DNA from: JANNOG01 sp050329415
GTDB taxonomy: Bacteria > Actinomycetota > Actinomycetes > Actinomycetales > JBBAYJ01
Length of the DNA stretch: 30,725 bases
Assembly (NCBI GenBank): GCA_050329415.1
Contig: JBHJOS010000056.1
Location: 1 to 30,725, forward strand
Reading direction: 5' to 3'
This document shows, piece after piece, positions 15,455 to 24,140 of this stretch. A program made the position numbers and the translations under genes. Numbering within the stretch: position 1 is the first letter of the stretch; each line of letters opens with the position of its first letter. The notes beneath the pieces were generated by a model. The model had not been told where the DNA came from. It made no database searches and saw nothing but the letters and a program-made list of their open reading frames with translations.

Positions 15455-15472
15455 GGAACTCCCAGGAGTTCC
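15455..15472. promoter_or_regulatory. 18-bp palindrome between ccsB and the DUF1800 gene
   Basis: GGAACTCC-CA-GGAGTTCC is a perfect 8+8 dyad. It lies 22 bases after the ccsB stop and 38 bases before the DUF1800 start on the same strand. The 2-base centre is too tight for a good RNA hairpin loop, so an operator for a dimeric regulator fits better than a terminator. The regulator is unknown. Confidence 0.5.
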
Positions 15473-15493
15473 CGATCACCCCCGGGAGCCCTG

Positions 15494-16474
15494 TCAGGCG
15501 TAGGAGTGCAGGCCCGAGAACAGGTAGTTGACGCCGAAGAAGTTGAAGAGCAGGCAGCCGTAGCCCGCGACCGCGAGCCATGCCGCCCGCCGCCCGCCCC
15601 ACCCGGCGGTCACGCGGGCGTGGAGGTACCCCGCGTAGACCACCCAGATGACCAGCGACCACACCTCCTTGGGGTCCCAGCCCCAGTAGCGACCCCAGGC
15701 GTGCTCGGCCCAGATCGCCCCGGCGATGAGGGTGAAGCTCCACAGGACGAAGCCGACGGCGTTGAGCCGGAAGGCCCCCGCCTCCAGCAGGTCCGTCCCG
15801 GGCACGGCGCGCAGCAGCGCCGGCCGCGGCCGGCCGGCCGCGGCGCCGGCGTCCGCCCGCTGCTGGGTCAGCTGGAGCACCGACAGCGAGAACGAGACCG
15901 TGAACAGCGCGGAGGCGATGAACGCGACGGAGACATGGATGACAAGCCAGAAGCTCTGCAGTGCCGGGGCCAGCGCGGTGGTCTCGGCGTAGAACACGGC
16001 GGTGGCCAGGCCGAGGGTCAGCAGCACGGGGAGCACCACGAACGCGCCCAACCAGCGCTGGTCGCGACGGACCACCAGGGCGACGGCCAGCACCGCGACG
16101 GCGAGGGAGCCGGTGAGGGCGAACTCGTAGGCGTTGCTCCACGGCACCCGACCGGCGGCCAGTCCCCGGGCGGCGACGGCGCCCAGGTGAAGCCCGGTGG
16201 CGAGGATCAGGACGCCGACGGCGACCCCGCCGACGCGGGAGCGTCGGGCCGGGGCGGATTCCGGTGACTCTCCGAGCGGCTCGGGGGATGACGTGCTGTC
16301 CGGCGCCGGCCCGCCGCCCGCGGCGACGAGGGCTCCCCCGGGGGCCATACGGGGCGCCGGGCTACCCGCCGCCGCCAGGTTCGCAAGGAAGGCCAGCATT
16401 GCGACCGTGTAGACCGCCATGGCCGACACCGTGAGGGCGTCGCTGGCGTCGGCCAGGGACTCGTTGACGGTCAT
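15494..16474 (-). CDS. ccsB: Cytochrome c biogenesis protein CcsB (ResC/CcsA-type heme handler)
   Basis: A 326-residue integral membrane protein with about eight hydrophobic segments. The first helix is at about 15-35, then comes a Pro/Ser-rich cytoplasmic loop. The family's heme-binding tryptophan-rich WWD signature appears as AWGRYWGWDPKEVWSL near residues 258-273, and conserved histidines lie in the flanking helices (LHLGAVAARG, WLVIHVSVAF). With ResB it forms the System II synthase that carries heme across the membrane and attaches it to the CxxCH of apocytochrome c. ATG 16474 overlaps the resB stop (ATGA), so translation is coupled. It is the last gene of the hemL-ccsB run and corresponds to Rv0529 of M. 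tuberculosis. Confidence 0.93.
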   Translation of the reverse strand: MTVNESLADASDALTVSAMAVYTVAMLAFLANLAAAGSPAPRMAPGGALVAAGGGPAPDSTSSPEPLGESPESAPARRSRVGGVAVGVLILATGLHLGAVAARGLAAGRVPWSNAYEFALTGSLAVAVLAVALVVRRDQRWLGAFVVLPVLLTLGLATAVFYAETTALAPALQSFWLVIHVSVAFIASALFTVSFSLSVLQLTQQRADAGAAAGRPRPALLRAVPGTDLLEAGAFRLNAVGFVLWSFTLIAGAIWAEHAWGRYWGWDPKEVWSLVIWVVYAGYLHARVTAGWGGRRAAWLAVAGYGCLLFNFFGVNYLFSGLHSYA

Positions 16475-18111
16475 GTCCGCTCCCGTGCTCCGGTGGGCGC
16501 CGTGACGGCACCCCTGATCTGGTCCGTCACGCGGTCCACTGCCACGACCAGGCCGACGTCCCGGGGCCGGGACGACCCGGCGACCTCGACCACGGTACGC
16601 CCGGGCTCCCCGGCGGGCGTCAGCCGGACCCACAGCCGGCGCCGGGCCACCGTGAGGCTGATCGCCAGACCGGCGACGACCAGCACCGACGCCCCGAGGG
16701 CGAGCGGGCCCGACGGGTCGGCACGGACGTCGAGGGCCGCGAACCGCCGCAACTCGCCGAAGGTGACCGAGGTCCCGTCCGGCAGGTCGACGGTGTCTCC
16801 GGGCCGCAGCAGCAGGCGGACCGGCTGCCCGGCGGTCTCGACCTGGTCCAGCGCCGTGGTGTCGAGCTCGAACACCGACTGCGAGCGCCCATCGTCGAGG
16901 CCGAGGTCGCCGGTGTACGCCGTGAGGACGAGCTGCGGGTCGAGGGCGTCCGGGAAGAGGCTGCGAGGGCCCTGGTCGTCGATCACCCCGGTGGGCAGGA
17001 ACACTCCCTCGAGAGCGAGGTCGGGCGCGCCGGAGGCGCCCGCGTCCGGGACCTTGACGACACCGGTCGAGGTGTACACGCCGTCCTGGGGCAGGAAGGG
17101 CACCGCACCCTCGAAGACGACCTCGCCCCGGGCGTCCCGGACCTCGACGACGGGCGCGTAGCCGTTGCCGGACAGGAAGACCCGGGCGCCACCGATCCCC
17201 AACGGGTCGTTGACCCGGATGGTCTCGGTCTGCTCCGCGGCACCCGGCTCGACGGCGACCGTGACCGTCGCCCGGAAGTCCCGGGGGGCGGCGAACCCGG
17301 CCGCCGTCGCGTCCTCGAAGCGGACCGCGAGGTCGTCGAGGGTGAGGCGGAACGGCGGCAGTGACGAGGTGTCGAACCGCGGGCCCGGGGTGAAGGAGTC
17401 GTAGCGCGGCAGCACGTTGGCGAACCCGTCGCCCTCGACGACGAGCGCCTCGCCCCGCCACGAGTACAGCGCGCTGCCCGCCAGCGCGACCAGGACACCG
17501 ATCAGGCTGAAGTGGAACACCAGGTTGCCGGTCTCGCGCAGCCGACCGGTCTGGGCAGCGACCTCGACCCGGCCGTCCGGCTGCTCGTCGACGGCGACGG
17601 ACCACCGCCGGCGCAGCACACCCGCGACCGTCCGGGCCACCGCGCCGGGCTCGCCCTCGACCTCCCAGCGCCGGTGGGTGGCGAGACGGTCCAGCCGGGC
17701 GGGCGCTCGGTCCGGCCGGCTGCGCCACTCGCGCAGGTGAAGGCGCGCCCGGGGCAGGACGCAGCCGACCAGGCTGGTGAACAGCAGCAGGTACACCGCC
17801 GCGAACCAGGGCGAACTGAACACCGTGAAGAACCCGAGACGGTCCAGCCAGGGGGCGAGACCGGGGTTGCGCTCCTCGAAGGTCGCCACCGCCGCGGGGT
17901 CGACGCTGCGCTGCGGCACGATCGACCCGGGGATCGCAGCCAGGGCGAGCAGCAGGAGCAGCAGCAGGGCCGTGCGCATGCTGGTGAGCCGCCGCCACGC
18001 CCAGCGAAGCGCACCCACGGGTCCGAGGTCGGGGCCGGCCGGCGGGCGGCGCGGAGGCGGTGGCTGCTCCGGGGCCTCCGCGGTGGGCGGGGCGATCTCC
18101 TGGGTCGCCAT
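16471..18111 (-). CDS. resB: Cytochrome c biogenesis protein ResB
   Basis: A 546-residue protein. A Pro-rich cytoplasmic N-terminus leads to LGPVGALRWAWRRLTSMRTALLLL, the ResB signature start. Membrane segments lie at about 46-66, 95-120 and 200-220, followed by a large extracytoplasmic domain and a final helix near 470-495 (LALGASVLVVAGLAISLTVA). The IPGSIVPQ and PRARLHLREWRSRP segments are typical. ResB is the partner of CcsB in heme delivery and thioether formation. The start ATG shares one base with the ccdA stop (TGATG), and the stop overlaps ccsB by 4 bases. The order ccdA-resB-ccsB is the usual System II set. Confidence 0.93.
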   Translation of the reverse strand: MATQEIAPPTAEAPEQPPPPRRPPAGPDLGPVGALRWAWRRLTSMRTALLLLLLLALAAIPGSIVPQRSVDPAAVATFEERNPGLAPWLDRLGFFTVFSSPWFAAVYLLLFTSLVGCVLPRARLHLREWRSRPDRAPARLDRLATHRRWEVEGEPGAVARTVAGVLRRRWSVAVDEQPDGRVEVAAQTGRLRETGNLVFHFSLIGVLVALAGSALYSWRGEALVVEGDGFANVLPRYDSFTPGPRFDTSSLPPFRLTLDDLAVRFEDATAAGFAAPRDFRATVTVAVEPGAAEQTETIRVNDPLGIGGARVFLSGNGYAPVVEVRDARGEVVFEGAVPFLPQDGVYTSTGVVKVPDAGASGAPDLALEGVFLPTGVIDDQGPRSLFPDALDPQLVLTAYTGDLGLDDGRSQSVFELDTTALDQVETAGQPVRLLLRPGDTVDLPDGTSVTFGELRRFAALDVRADPSGPLALGASVLVVAGLAISLTVARRRLWVRLTPAGEPGRTVVEVAGSSRPRDVGLVVAVDRVTDQIRGAVTAPTGARERT

Positions 18112-18848
18112 CAGAGGATCGTCTCGAAGCCGGAGACCGGGCCCTGGAGGGAACGCACCAGGGCGTTCCACACCCCCGTGACGAGGAGGACGCCGACGAC
18201 GGCGAGCATGGCACCGCCGGCCCGTGCGATCACCGCGCGGTGCCGCCGCAGCGGACCGAGCGCCGTCATGCCGCGCCCGTAGGCGGCGGCGACCAGCAGG
18301 AACGGCAGGCCGAGCCCAAGGCAGAAGGCCGCCGCCAGAACGGCGCCGCGATCCGCGGAACCCTCCTGCAGGCCCAGCAGCAGGACCGCGCTCAAGGTCG
18401 GGCCGATGCAGGGGGTCCACCCGACCCCGAAGACCGCACCCAGCACCGGTGCCCCCGCCAGGCCCGCGGTCGGGCGCCACCGGATCCGCCGCTCGCTCGC
18501 GAGACCGGGGAGGACTCCCGCGAGCAGCAGGCCGAGCCCGATCGTGAGCAGCCCACCGACGACCTCGACGGTGCGCTGCTCCCGCAGCAGCCAGCCGCCC
18601 AGGGCACCCGCGGTCGCCCCCATGGCGAGGTACACGGCGGTGAACCCCAGGACGAAGAGCCCGGTCCCCGCCAGGAGCCGCCCGGTGCCGGCCCGGCCGG
18701 GGTCCCCGGAGCCGGAGGCGTAGGCCAGGTAACCGGGGACGAGCGGCAGGACGCACGGGGAGGCGAACGACACCAGGCCCGCCAGCACGGCGACCGGCAG
18801 CGCCAGCCACACCGACCCGCCGAGGACGACCGCCGCGGGGTCCGTCAC
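18111..18848 (-). CDS. ccdA: Cytochrome c biogenesis thiol-disulfide transporter CcdA
   Basis: A 245-residue polytopic membrane protein with six hydrophobic segments. The redox pair is Cys32 in LVSFASPCVLPLVPGYLAY and Cys147 in GVGWTPCIGPTL, each in a Pro-flanked motif characteristic of CcdA/DsbD. It passes electrons from cytoplasmic thioredoxin to an outer thioredoxin-like protein, here most likely the adjacent TlpA-like lipoprotein, to keep apocytochrome c thiols reduced. The start GTG 18848 overlaps the tlpA stop (GTGA), and the stop shares a base with the resB start. It corresponds to Rv0527. Confidence 0.93.
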   Translation of the reverse strand: MTDPAAVVLGGSVWLALPVAVLAGLVSFASPCVLPLVPGYLAYASGSGDPGRAGTGRLLAGTGLFVLGFTAVYLAMGATAGALGGWLLREQRTVEVVGGLLTIGLGLLLAGVLPGLASERRIRWRPTAGLAGAPVLGAVFGVGWTPCIGPTLSAVLLLGLQEGSADRGAVLAAAFCLGLGLPFLLVAAAYGRGMTALGPLRRHRAVIARAGGAMLAVVGVLLVTGVWNALVRSLQGPVSGFETIL

Positions 18849-19516
18849 GGCGACCCCTCCGGCGAGGGCTCCGGGGCGGGCCGGGACGACGATCCGGAGG
18901 ACCCCGGGGACTCGGCCAGGACGTCCTCGACGAGCCCGACCAGCGTCGCCTCGTCAACGCGGCCGAGGACCCGGGCGGCGACCGCGCCGGAGCGGTCGAG
19001 CACCAGGGTCGAGGGGATGGCGTTCGGTGGGATCTCGCCGCGCAGCTCCAGCAGCAGCAGCGAGTCGGGGTCGTAGAGGCTCGGGTAGGGGACGGCGAAG
19101 CTCTCCTCGAAGCGGCGGGCGTTGGTGGCCGAGGCGTCGCGGATGTTGAGCCCGACGAAGGCCACCTCGCCCGGGTGGTCCGCCGTCAGCCGGTCGTGGG
19201 CCGACACCAGGTCGGGGGCCTCGGCGCGGCAGGGCGCGCACCACGACCCCCAGACGTTGAGGACGACCGCGCCGCCCCGGTGGTCCGCGAGGTCGAGGAC
19301 CTCACCGTCCAGGGACTCCCCGGCGATGTCGACGGGGTTGCCGCGGTCGGCCGCGGGCAGGACGGCCACCGAGCCGTCGCCCGCGACGAAGCCGGCGTCG
19401 CCGACGTCGCGCAGCTGCGGCGTGCCGGCGTCCGAGGTGCAGCCGGCGACGACCAGGGCCACGCCGGCGAGGGCGCCCGCGACGAGGCCCCGGGCCCGGG
19501 GCACGCGTCCGCTCAT
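18845..19516 (-). CDS. TlpA/ResA-like thioredoxin-fold lipoprotein
   Basis: A 223-residue protein. A lipoprotein signal ends at LVVAGC (Cys26), and the thioredoxin-like domain covers about 60-205. Its active site is GSWCAPC (Cys93/Cys96), followed by the cis-Pro region IPPNAIPSTLVLD that marks the TlpA/ResA/CcmG group. It should act outside the membrane, reducing the cysteines of apocytochrome c before heme attachment, with electrons from CcdA. The C-terminal tail is Ser/Pro-rich. ATG 19516 overlaps the upstream histidine-phosphatase stop (ATGA), and the TGA overlaps the ccdA start. It matches Rv0526 in position. Confidence 0.92.
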   Translation of the reverse strand: MSGRVPRARGLVAGALAGVALVVAGCTSDAGTPQLRDVGDAGFVAGDGSVAVLPAADRGNPVDIAGESLDGEVLDLADHRGGAVVLNVWGSWCAPCRAEAPDLVSAHDRLTADHPGEVAFVGLNIRDASATNARRFEESFAVPYPSLYDPDSLLLLELRGEIPPNAIPSTLVLDRSGAVAARVLGRVDEATLVGLVEDVLAESPGSSGSSSRPAPEPSPEGSP

Positions 19517-20154
19517 CCGTCGGTCGCCGGGCACGCGTAGGAGAGGCCCACCAGGTCGTCGCCGTCGTAGGTGAGGCTGGTGACGGACGCCAGCGCACAC
19601 TCGCGCCGGCGCGGGTCGTGCCACAGCGGCCGGCCCTCCAGTCGGCGGCGGGCCACCCAGATCGGCGCCTGGTGCGAGACGCACACGAGGTGGCGGCCGG
19701 GGTGGGCGTGCCGCAGCTCGTCGACCACTGCCGTGACCCGGGCCGCGACCTCGGTGTACGGCTCCCCCCACGACGGGCGCCACGGGGCGCCGTAGCGTCG
19801 CCAGTACGCGGGCGCGAGGTAGGCGGCCCGGAACGCCAGGCCCTGGCCCTGGAAGTCGTTGGCGCTCTCGACGAGCCGGTCGTCGACGACCGGCTGCAGC
19901 CCCAGGGCGGCCGCCAGCGGGGCCGCGGTCTCCCGGGCCCGCTCCAGCGGGCTCGTCACCAGGGCCGCCACCCCGCCGTCCCGCGTGACCTCGGCGAGGT
20001 GCTCGGCCACCCGTTCGGCCTGTCCGGCGCCGCGCTCCGAGAGATGGAACCCGGGCAGCCGGCCGTAGAGCACGGCCGTGGGGTTGTGGACCTCGGCATG
20101 GCGGAGCAGGTGCACGACGGTCCGGGGCCGCCCCGACGAGGGCTCGACGCTCAT
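19513..20154 (-). CDS. Histidine phosphatase (phosphoglycerate mutase-like) superfamily protein
   Basis: A 213-residue cytoplasmic protein with the branch-defining motif LLRHAE (Arg18-His19, the phosphohistidine) near the N-terminus. It has a downstream SPLERARETA arginine site, a catalytic-acid region LVESANDFQG and the second catalytic histidine in CVSHQAP near 172. This is the fold of PhoE/GpmB-type phosphatases rather than a proven glycolytic mutase. The substrate is unknown, but it is the same neighbour as Rv0525 between hemL and the cytochrome c genes in mycobacteria, so a conserved link to that pathway is possible. Four-base ATGA overlaps join it to hemL and tlpA. Confidence 0.88.
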   Translation of the reverse strand: MSVEPSSGRPRTVVHLLRHAEVHNPTAVLYGRLPGFHLSERGAGQAERVAEHLAEVTRDGGVAALVTSPLERARETAAPLAAALGLQPVVDDRLVESANDFQGQGLAFRAAYLAPAYWRRYGAPWRPSWGEPYTEVAARVTAVVDELRHAHPGRHLVCVSHQAPIWVARRRLEGRPLWHDPRRRECALASVTSLTYDGDDLVGLSYACPATDG

Positions 20155-21482
20155 CGCGCCCCTGCGGCGGCCCGGGCGGCATGCGGCAGGGCGTCGAGGA
20201 CGCGGTCGAGTGCCGCGGCGTCGTGTGCCGCCGAGAGGAACCAGGCCTCGAAGGCACTGGGCGGCAGGTGGACGCCGCGCTCCAGCATCGCGTGGAAGAA
20301 CGCCGCGTAGGCCGCGGTGTCCTGGGTCCGCGCCGTGCGGTAGTCCGGGACCGGCCCCGAGACGCCCAGGAAGACGCTGAACATGCTGCGAGCGTGCTGG
20401 ATGGTGTGGGGCACCCCGGCCGTGGCGAGGGCGTCGGACACGGCCTGCGACAGGGTGTCCGCGGCCGCGTCCACCGCCTCGTACACCTCTGGGGTGCAGT
20501 ACCGGAGGGTGGCGAGCCCGGCCGCGACCGCGACCGGGTTCCCGCTGAGGGTGCCCGCCTGGTAGACGGCCCCGGCGGGGGCGAGGTGGGCCATGATCTC
20601 GGCCCGGCCACCGAACGCCGCGGCGGGGAAGCCGCCACCCATCACCTTGCCGAAGGTCATGAGGTCCGGCTCGACGCCCTCCACCCCGAACCACCCGGCC
20701 CGCGAGACCCGGAACCCGGTCATCACCTCGTCGTGGACGAGCAGCGCCCCGGCATCGCGGGTGAGGTCCCGCAGCAGCCGCGAGAAGCCCGGGGCCGGCG
20801 CGACGACCCCCATGTTGCCGGCCGCGGCCTCGGTGATGACGCAGGCGATCTCGGGGCCGTGGGCCGCCACCACCTCCCGCAGCGCCGCTTCGTCGTTGTA
20901 CGGCACGACGAGCGTGTCCGCCGCCGCGGCACCCGTGACCCCGGGGCTGTCCGGCAGGCCGAGCGTCGCGACCCCGGACCCGGCGTGGACGAGCAGGGCG
21001 TCGACGTGGCCGTGGTAATGGCCGGCGAACTTCACGATCGTGCGGCGGCCGGTGGCGCCGCGCGCCAGCCGGATCGCGCTCATGGTGGCCTCGGTACCGG
21101 AGCTGACCAGCCGCACCTGCTCGACGGGCGCGACCCGGGAGACGATCTCCTCGGCGAGCGCGACCTCGCCCTCGGTCGGCATGCCGAACGAGAAGCCGCG
21201 GGCGGCGGCGACCGACACGGCCTCGACGACGCCCGGGTGGGCATGACCGAGGATCATCGGTCCCCACGAGCACACGAGGTCGACGTACTCCCGGCGGTCG
21301 GCATCGGTGAGGTACGGACCACGGCCGGAGACCATGAACCGCGGCGTGCCCCCGACCGCCCGGAACGCCCGGACCGGGGAGTTGACGCCCCCGGGGATCA
21401 CTCGTCCGGCCCGGGCGAACAGCTCGGCCGAGGCCGGGACCGGGTCGAGCGCCGGGCTGGTGGGGGCGGGCACGGCGGTCAC
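20151..21482 (-). CDS. hemL: Glutamate-1-semialdehyde 2,1-aminomutase
   Basis: A 443-residue PLP enzyme that converts glutamate-1-semialdehyde to 5-aminolevulinate, the product of the HemA route encoded nearby. It shows GRVIPGGVNSPVRAF at the start, RLVSSGTEATMSAIRLARG, KFAGHYHGHVDALL, LLVHDEVMTGFRV and the PLP-binding Lys279 in TFGKVMGGGFPAAAFGG. All are diagnostic of GSA aminotransferase. The start is GTG 21482 without a clear ribosome-binding site. A palindrome CGACAC-A-GTGTCG lies 1 base upstream, so the message may be leaderless and regulated there. It is the first gene of a six-gene run in which every junction overlaps. Confidence 0.95.
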   Translation of the reverse strand: MTAVPAPTSPALDPVPASAELFARAGRVIPGGVNSPVRAFRAVGGTPRFMVSGRGPYLTDADRREYVDLVCSWGPMILGHAHPGVVEAVSVAAARGFSFGMPTEGEVALAEEIVSRVAPVEQVRLVSSGTEATMSAIRLARGATGRRTIVKFAGHYHGHVDALLVHAGSGVATLGLPDSPGVTGAAAADTLVVPYNDEAALREVVAAHGPEIACVITEAAAGNMGVVAPAPGFSRLLRDLTRDAGALLVHDEVMTGFRVSRAGWFGVEGVEPDLMTFGKVMGGGFPAAAFGGRAEIMAHLAPAGAVYQAGTLSGNPVAVAAGLATLRYCTPEVYEAVDAAADTLSQAVSDALATAGVPHTIQHARSMFSVFLGVSGPVPDYRTARTQDTAAYAAFFHAMLERGVHLPPSAFEAWFLSAAHDAAALDRVLDALPHAARAAAGAR

Positions 21483-21483
21483 A

Positions 21484-21496
21484 CGACACAGTGTCG
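21484..21496. promoter_or_regulatory. 13-bp palindrome immediately before hemL
   Basis: CGACAC-A-GTGTCG is a perfect dyad ending 1 base before the hemL GTG. No ribosome-binding site is visible there. If hemL mRNA begins at or near the GTG, a protein bound here would cover the -10 region. It does not match the LexA or DtxR consensus. Confidence 0.4.
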
Positions 21497-21540
21497 CAAA
21501 GCCACCCGGGTGCCGCGGCGCGACCCCTGATGGACGAGAG

Positions 21541-21990
21541 TCAGGCTTGGTGAGGGGGCGTCGGCTGCTGACGGATGAAGAAGGTCGTCACCTGTGCCGT
21601 GTCCTCGTCGCCGTCCATGGTCAGACGCCACTGATACGACATGCCTGGCTGGAGAGGCAGCCCGGGGCCCAGGTTGACACAGATGGAGTGGTCGATCTCG
21701 ATGCCTCGCGGCAGGCCGGGTGGTCGACCGACCTCGAACACCTGATCGACACTGAGCGCTTGCGCCCCCGTCGGACCTTGCACCGTCACGGGCCGCCCGT
21801 CAGCGTCGACCAACTCCAGCCTGGCGGTGTGTTGAGCGTTGGCCTGGTCCCAGGGGACCTTGATGAGGGCCACAACCGCCATCGGCGGAGTGGGTGACCC
21901 GGTGACGCTCCATCCCGCACCTAGCACGTGGACCTTGTTCGTCGCCTGCTCAGGCTGTGCCGCGTCCGCCAGGAAGAGGATGACTCGCAC
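21541..21990 (-). CDS. DUF6941 family protein
   Basis: A 149-residue soluble protein starting at GTG 21990. The opening VILFLADAAQPEQATNKVHVLGAGW, then PPMAVVALIKVPWDQANAQH and ARLELVDADGRPV, match my recollection of DUF6941, a small beta-sandwich-like family of unknown function. It lies 9 bases after the Ser-rich small gene on the same strand, as the third gene of a short operon. By eye the DNA is near 62% G+C, against about 80% in the adjacent hemB start, and its codon use is less biased, so it was probably acquired separately from its neighbours. No catalytic motif is visible. Confidence 0.7.
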   Translation of the reverse strand: MRVILFLADAAQPEQATNKVHVLGAGWSVTGSPTPPMAVVALIKVPWDQANAQHTARLELVDADGRPVTVQGPTGAQALSVDQVFEVGRPPGLPRGIEIDHSICVNLGPGLPLQPGMSYQWRLTMDGDEDTAQVTTFFIRQQPTPPHQA

Positions 21991-21999
21991 CCCAGCAGC

Positions 22000-22251
22000 C
22001 TACGCGGCGACCGGCATGCTCACCCTCGTCGTCTGAGTCACAACCACGATCGACGTGCCCCCTCCCACGGAAGCGCTCGAGGAGCCACTCGAGACGGTCA
22101 GCGTCGGCCCACTACCGACAGCGATCTGATCGCCGGTGTGCCCGGCGGCGAAGGCGGCATCGAACTCATCCTCGCTCATGGTGATGTCATCGAGGTCGTC
22201 GGGCAACGACCCGGAGGGAACGACCCGCCGGGGACTCATGCTTGACATCAT
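22000..22251 (-). CDS. Ser-rich 83-residue protein of unknown function, possible partner of the BrnT-like protein
   Basis: The ATG at 22251 has GAGGAGG about 9 bases upstream, strong support for translation. Residues 16-36 (LPDDLDDITMSEDEFDAAFA) are acidic and helical. The second half is cysteine-free, Gly/Ser/Thr/Val-rich and strand-like (GPTLTVSSGSSSASVGGGTS). It begins 18 bases after the BrnT-like gene, the position an antitoxin takes in brnTA operons, and the acidic helix resembles toxin-wrapping segments. However, no ribbon-helix-helix DNA-binding motif is evident. A modified-peptide precursor is less likely, because no maturation gene is nearby. I do not recognise the family. Confidence 0.6.
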   Translation of the reverse strand: MMSSMSPRRVVPSGSLPDDLDDITMSEDEFDAAFAAGHTGDQIAVGSGPTLTVSSGSSSASVGGGTSIVVVTQTTRVSMPVAA

Positions 22252-22269
22252 TGGTGAACCCCTCCTCGA

Positions 22270-22578
22270 TCACAAGGGCCGATTGGTCCAGAAGGCGGGC
22301 CGCAGCCTCCACACACCGTCTCGAGAGTCGACGAGGCGCAACACGACCTTGAGAAGGTTCCCACTCCGCGCCCTGCCCTGGACGTACAACCTCCACCCTC
22401 GCGCGTCCTCGAACGACCAGCTGTAGCTGAAGGCACCGCTGAGGACCTCGTCGACGTCGTCGTAGGAGACGCCGTGCCGTCCCTCGATCTTGCTCATGAC
22501 CTCGTCCGGGGTCTCCACCACGTCGATGCGCGGACGCCCGGGCATCGGAGGCGCACCCACCCACCGGTCGTACCCCAT
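22270..22578 (-). CDS. BrnT-like small protein (possible toxin)
   Basis: A 102-residue protein. HGVSYDDVDEVLSG, followed by RGWRLYVQGRARSGNLLKVVLRLVDSRDGVWRLRPAF, follows the BrnT plan: a His-Gly-Val-Ser helix, a basic Arg-rich strand pair, then a final strand. BrnT proteins are RelE-superfamily ribonuclease toxins, paired with a downstream BrnA. The family's N-terminal FEWD segment is not obvious here, so this is a distant relative at best. ATG 22578 has GGGAG directly against it; ATG 22545 is an alternative. The downstream small gene is the candidate partner. G+C is lower than in the flanking genes, which fits horizontal gain. Confidence 0.55.
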   Translation of the reverse strand: MGYDRWVGAPPMPGRPRIDVVETPDEVMSKIEGRHGVSYDDVDEVLSGAFSYSWSFEDARGWRLYVQGRARSGNLLKVVLRLVDSRDGVWRLRPAFWTNRPL

Positions 22579-22633
22579 CTCCCGACGGTAGCGAGGGCGC
22601 TCGACCCTGTGGGTGTCGGAATCGCCCGCACCC

Positions 22634-23098
22634 CTAGCAGCGCAGGCGGGCCGACACCTTCGCCATCGCTGCGCCGAGGGCGAGGAACTCCTCGCGGCTC
22701 ATGGCGTCGAGGAAACCCTCCCGCACGCTCGTGACGTGCGCCGGTGCCGTCTCGACCAGCAGGTCCCGGCCCTTCGGCGTCAGCCGGCACAGCACCCCGC
22801 GGCCATCGGCGGGATGAGCGATCCGCTCCACCAGGCCGGCCGCCGCCATCCGCGTCACCGTGTGGGTGAGCCGGCTGCGGGAGTGGACGACGGCGGCGGC
22901 CAACTCGCTCATCCGCACCTGTCCGAGCTCTTCCTCGCAGGACTCCCCGGCCTCGGAGAGCCGGACGAGGATCTCGTACTCGGCCAGGGACAGCCCATGT
23001 GCGTCCAGCACGCGACCGACGTGGTCGGTGAGCCGGGCGGTGCCCTCGAGGAACGCCCGCCACGCCGCCTGCTCCTCGGCGTCGAGCCAGCGCGTCAC
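22634..23098 (-). CDS. MarR-family transcriptional regulator
   Basis: A 154-residue dimeric winged-helix regulator. LDAHGLSLAEYEILVRLSEAG (about 32-52), VRMSELAAAVVHSRSRLTHTVTRMAAAGLVERI (recognition helix about 61-93) and the wing DGRGVLCRLTPKGRDLL are textbook MarR. The GTG start at 23098 lies 4 bases after the hemB stop, so it may be expressed as the last gene of the rex-hem operon. The ligand is unknown; a role in heme or oxidative-stress response is suggested only by position. It is separated by 55 bases from the BrnT-like gene. Confidence 0.88.
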   Translation of the reverse strand: MTRWLDAEEQAAWRAFLEGTARLTDHVGRVLDAHGLSLAEYEILVRLSEAGESCEEELGQVRMSELAAAVVHSRSRLTHTVTRMAAAGLVERIAHPADGRGVLCRLTPKGRDLLVETAPAHVTSVREGFLDAMSREEFLALGAAMAKVSARLRC

Positions 23099-23102
23099 GG
23101 GG

Positions 23103-24136
<1,034 letters not shown>

Positions 24137-24140
<4 letters not shown>

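Noticed and set aside
22000..22251. Lanthipeptide or other RiPP precursor
   Set aside because: No cysteine, no maturation enzyme, protease or transporter gene nearby; the BrnT-like and DUF6941 neighbours point elsewhere.
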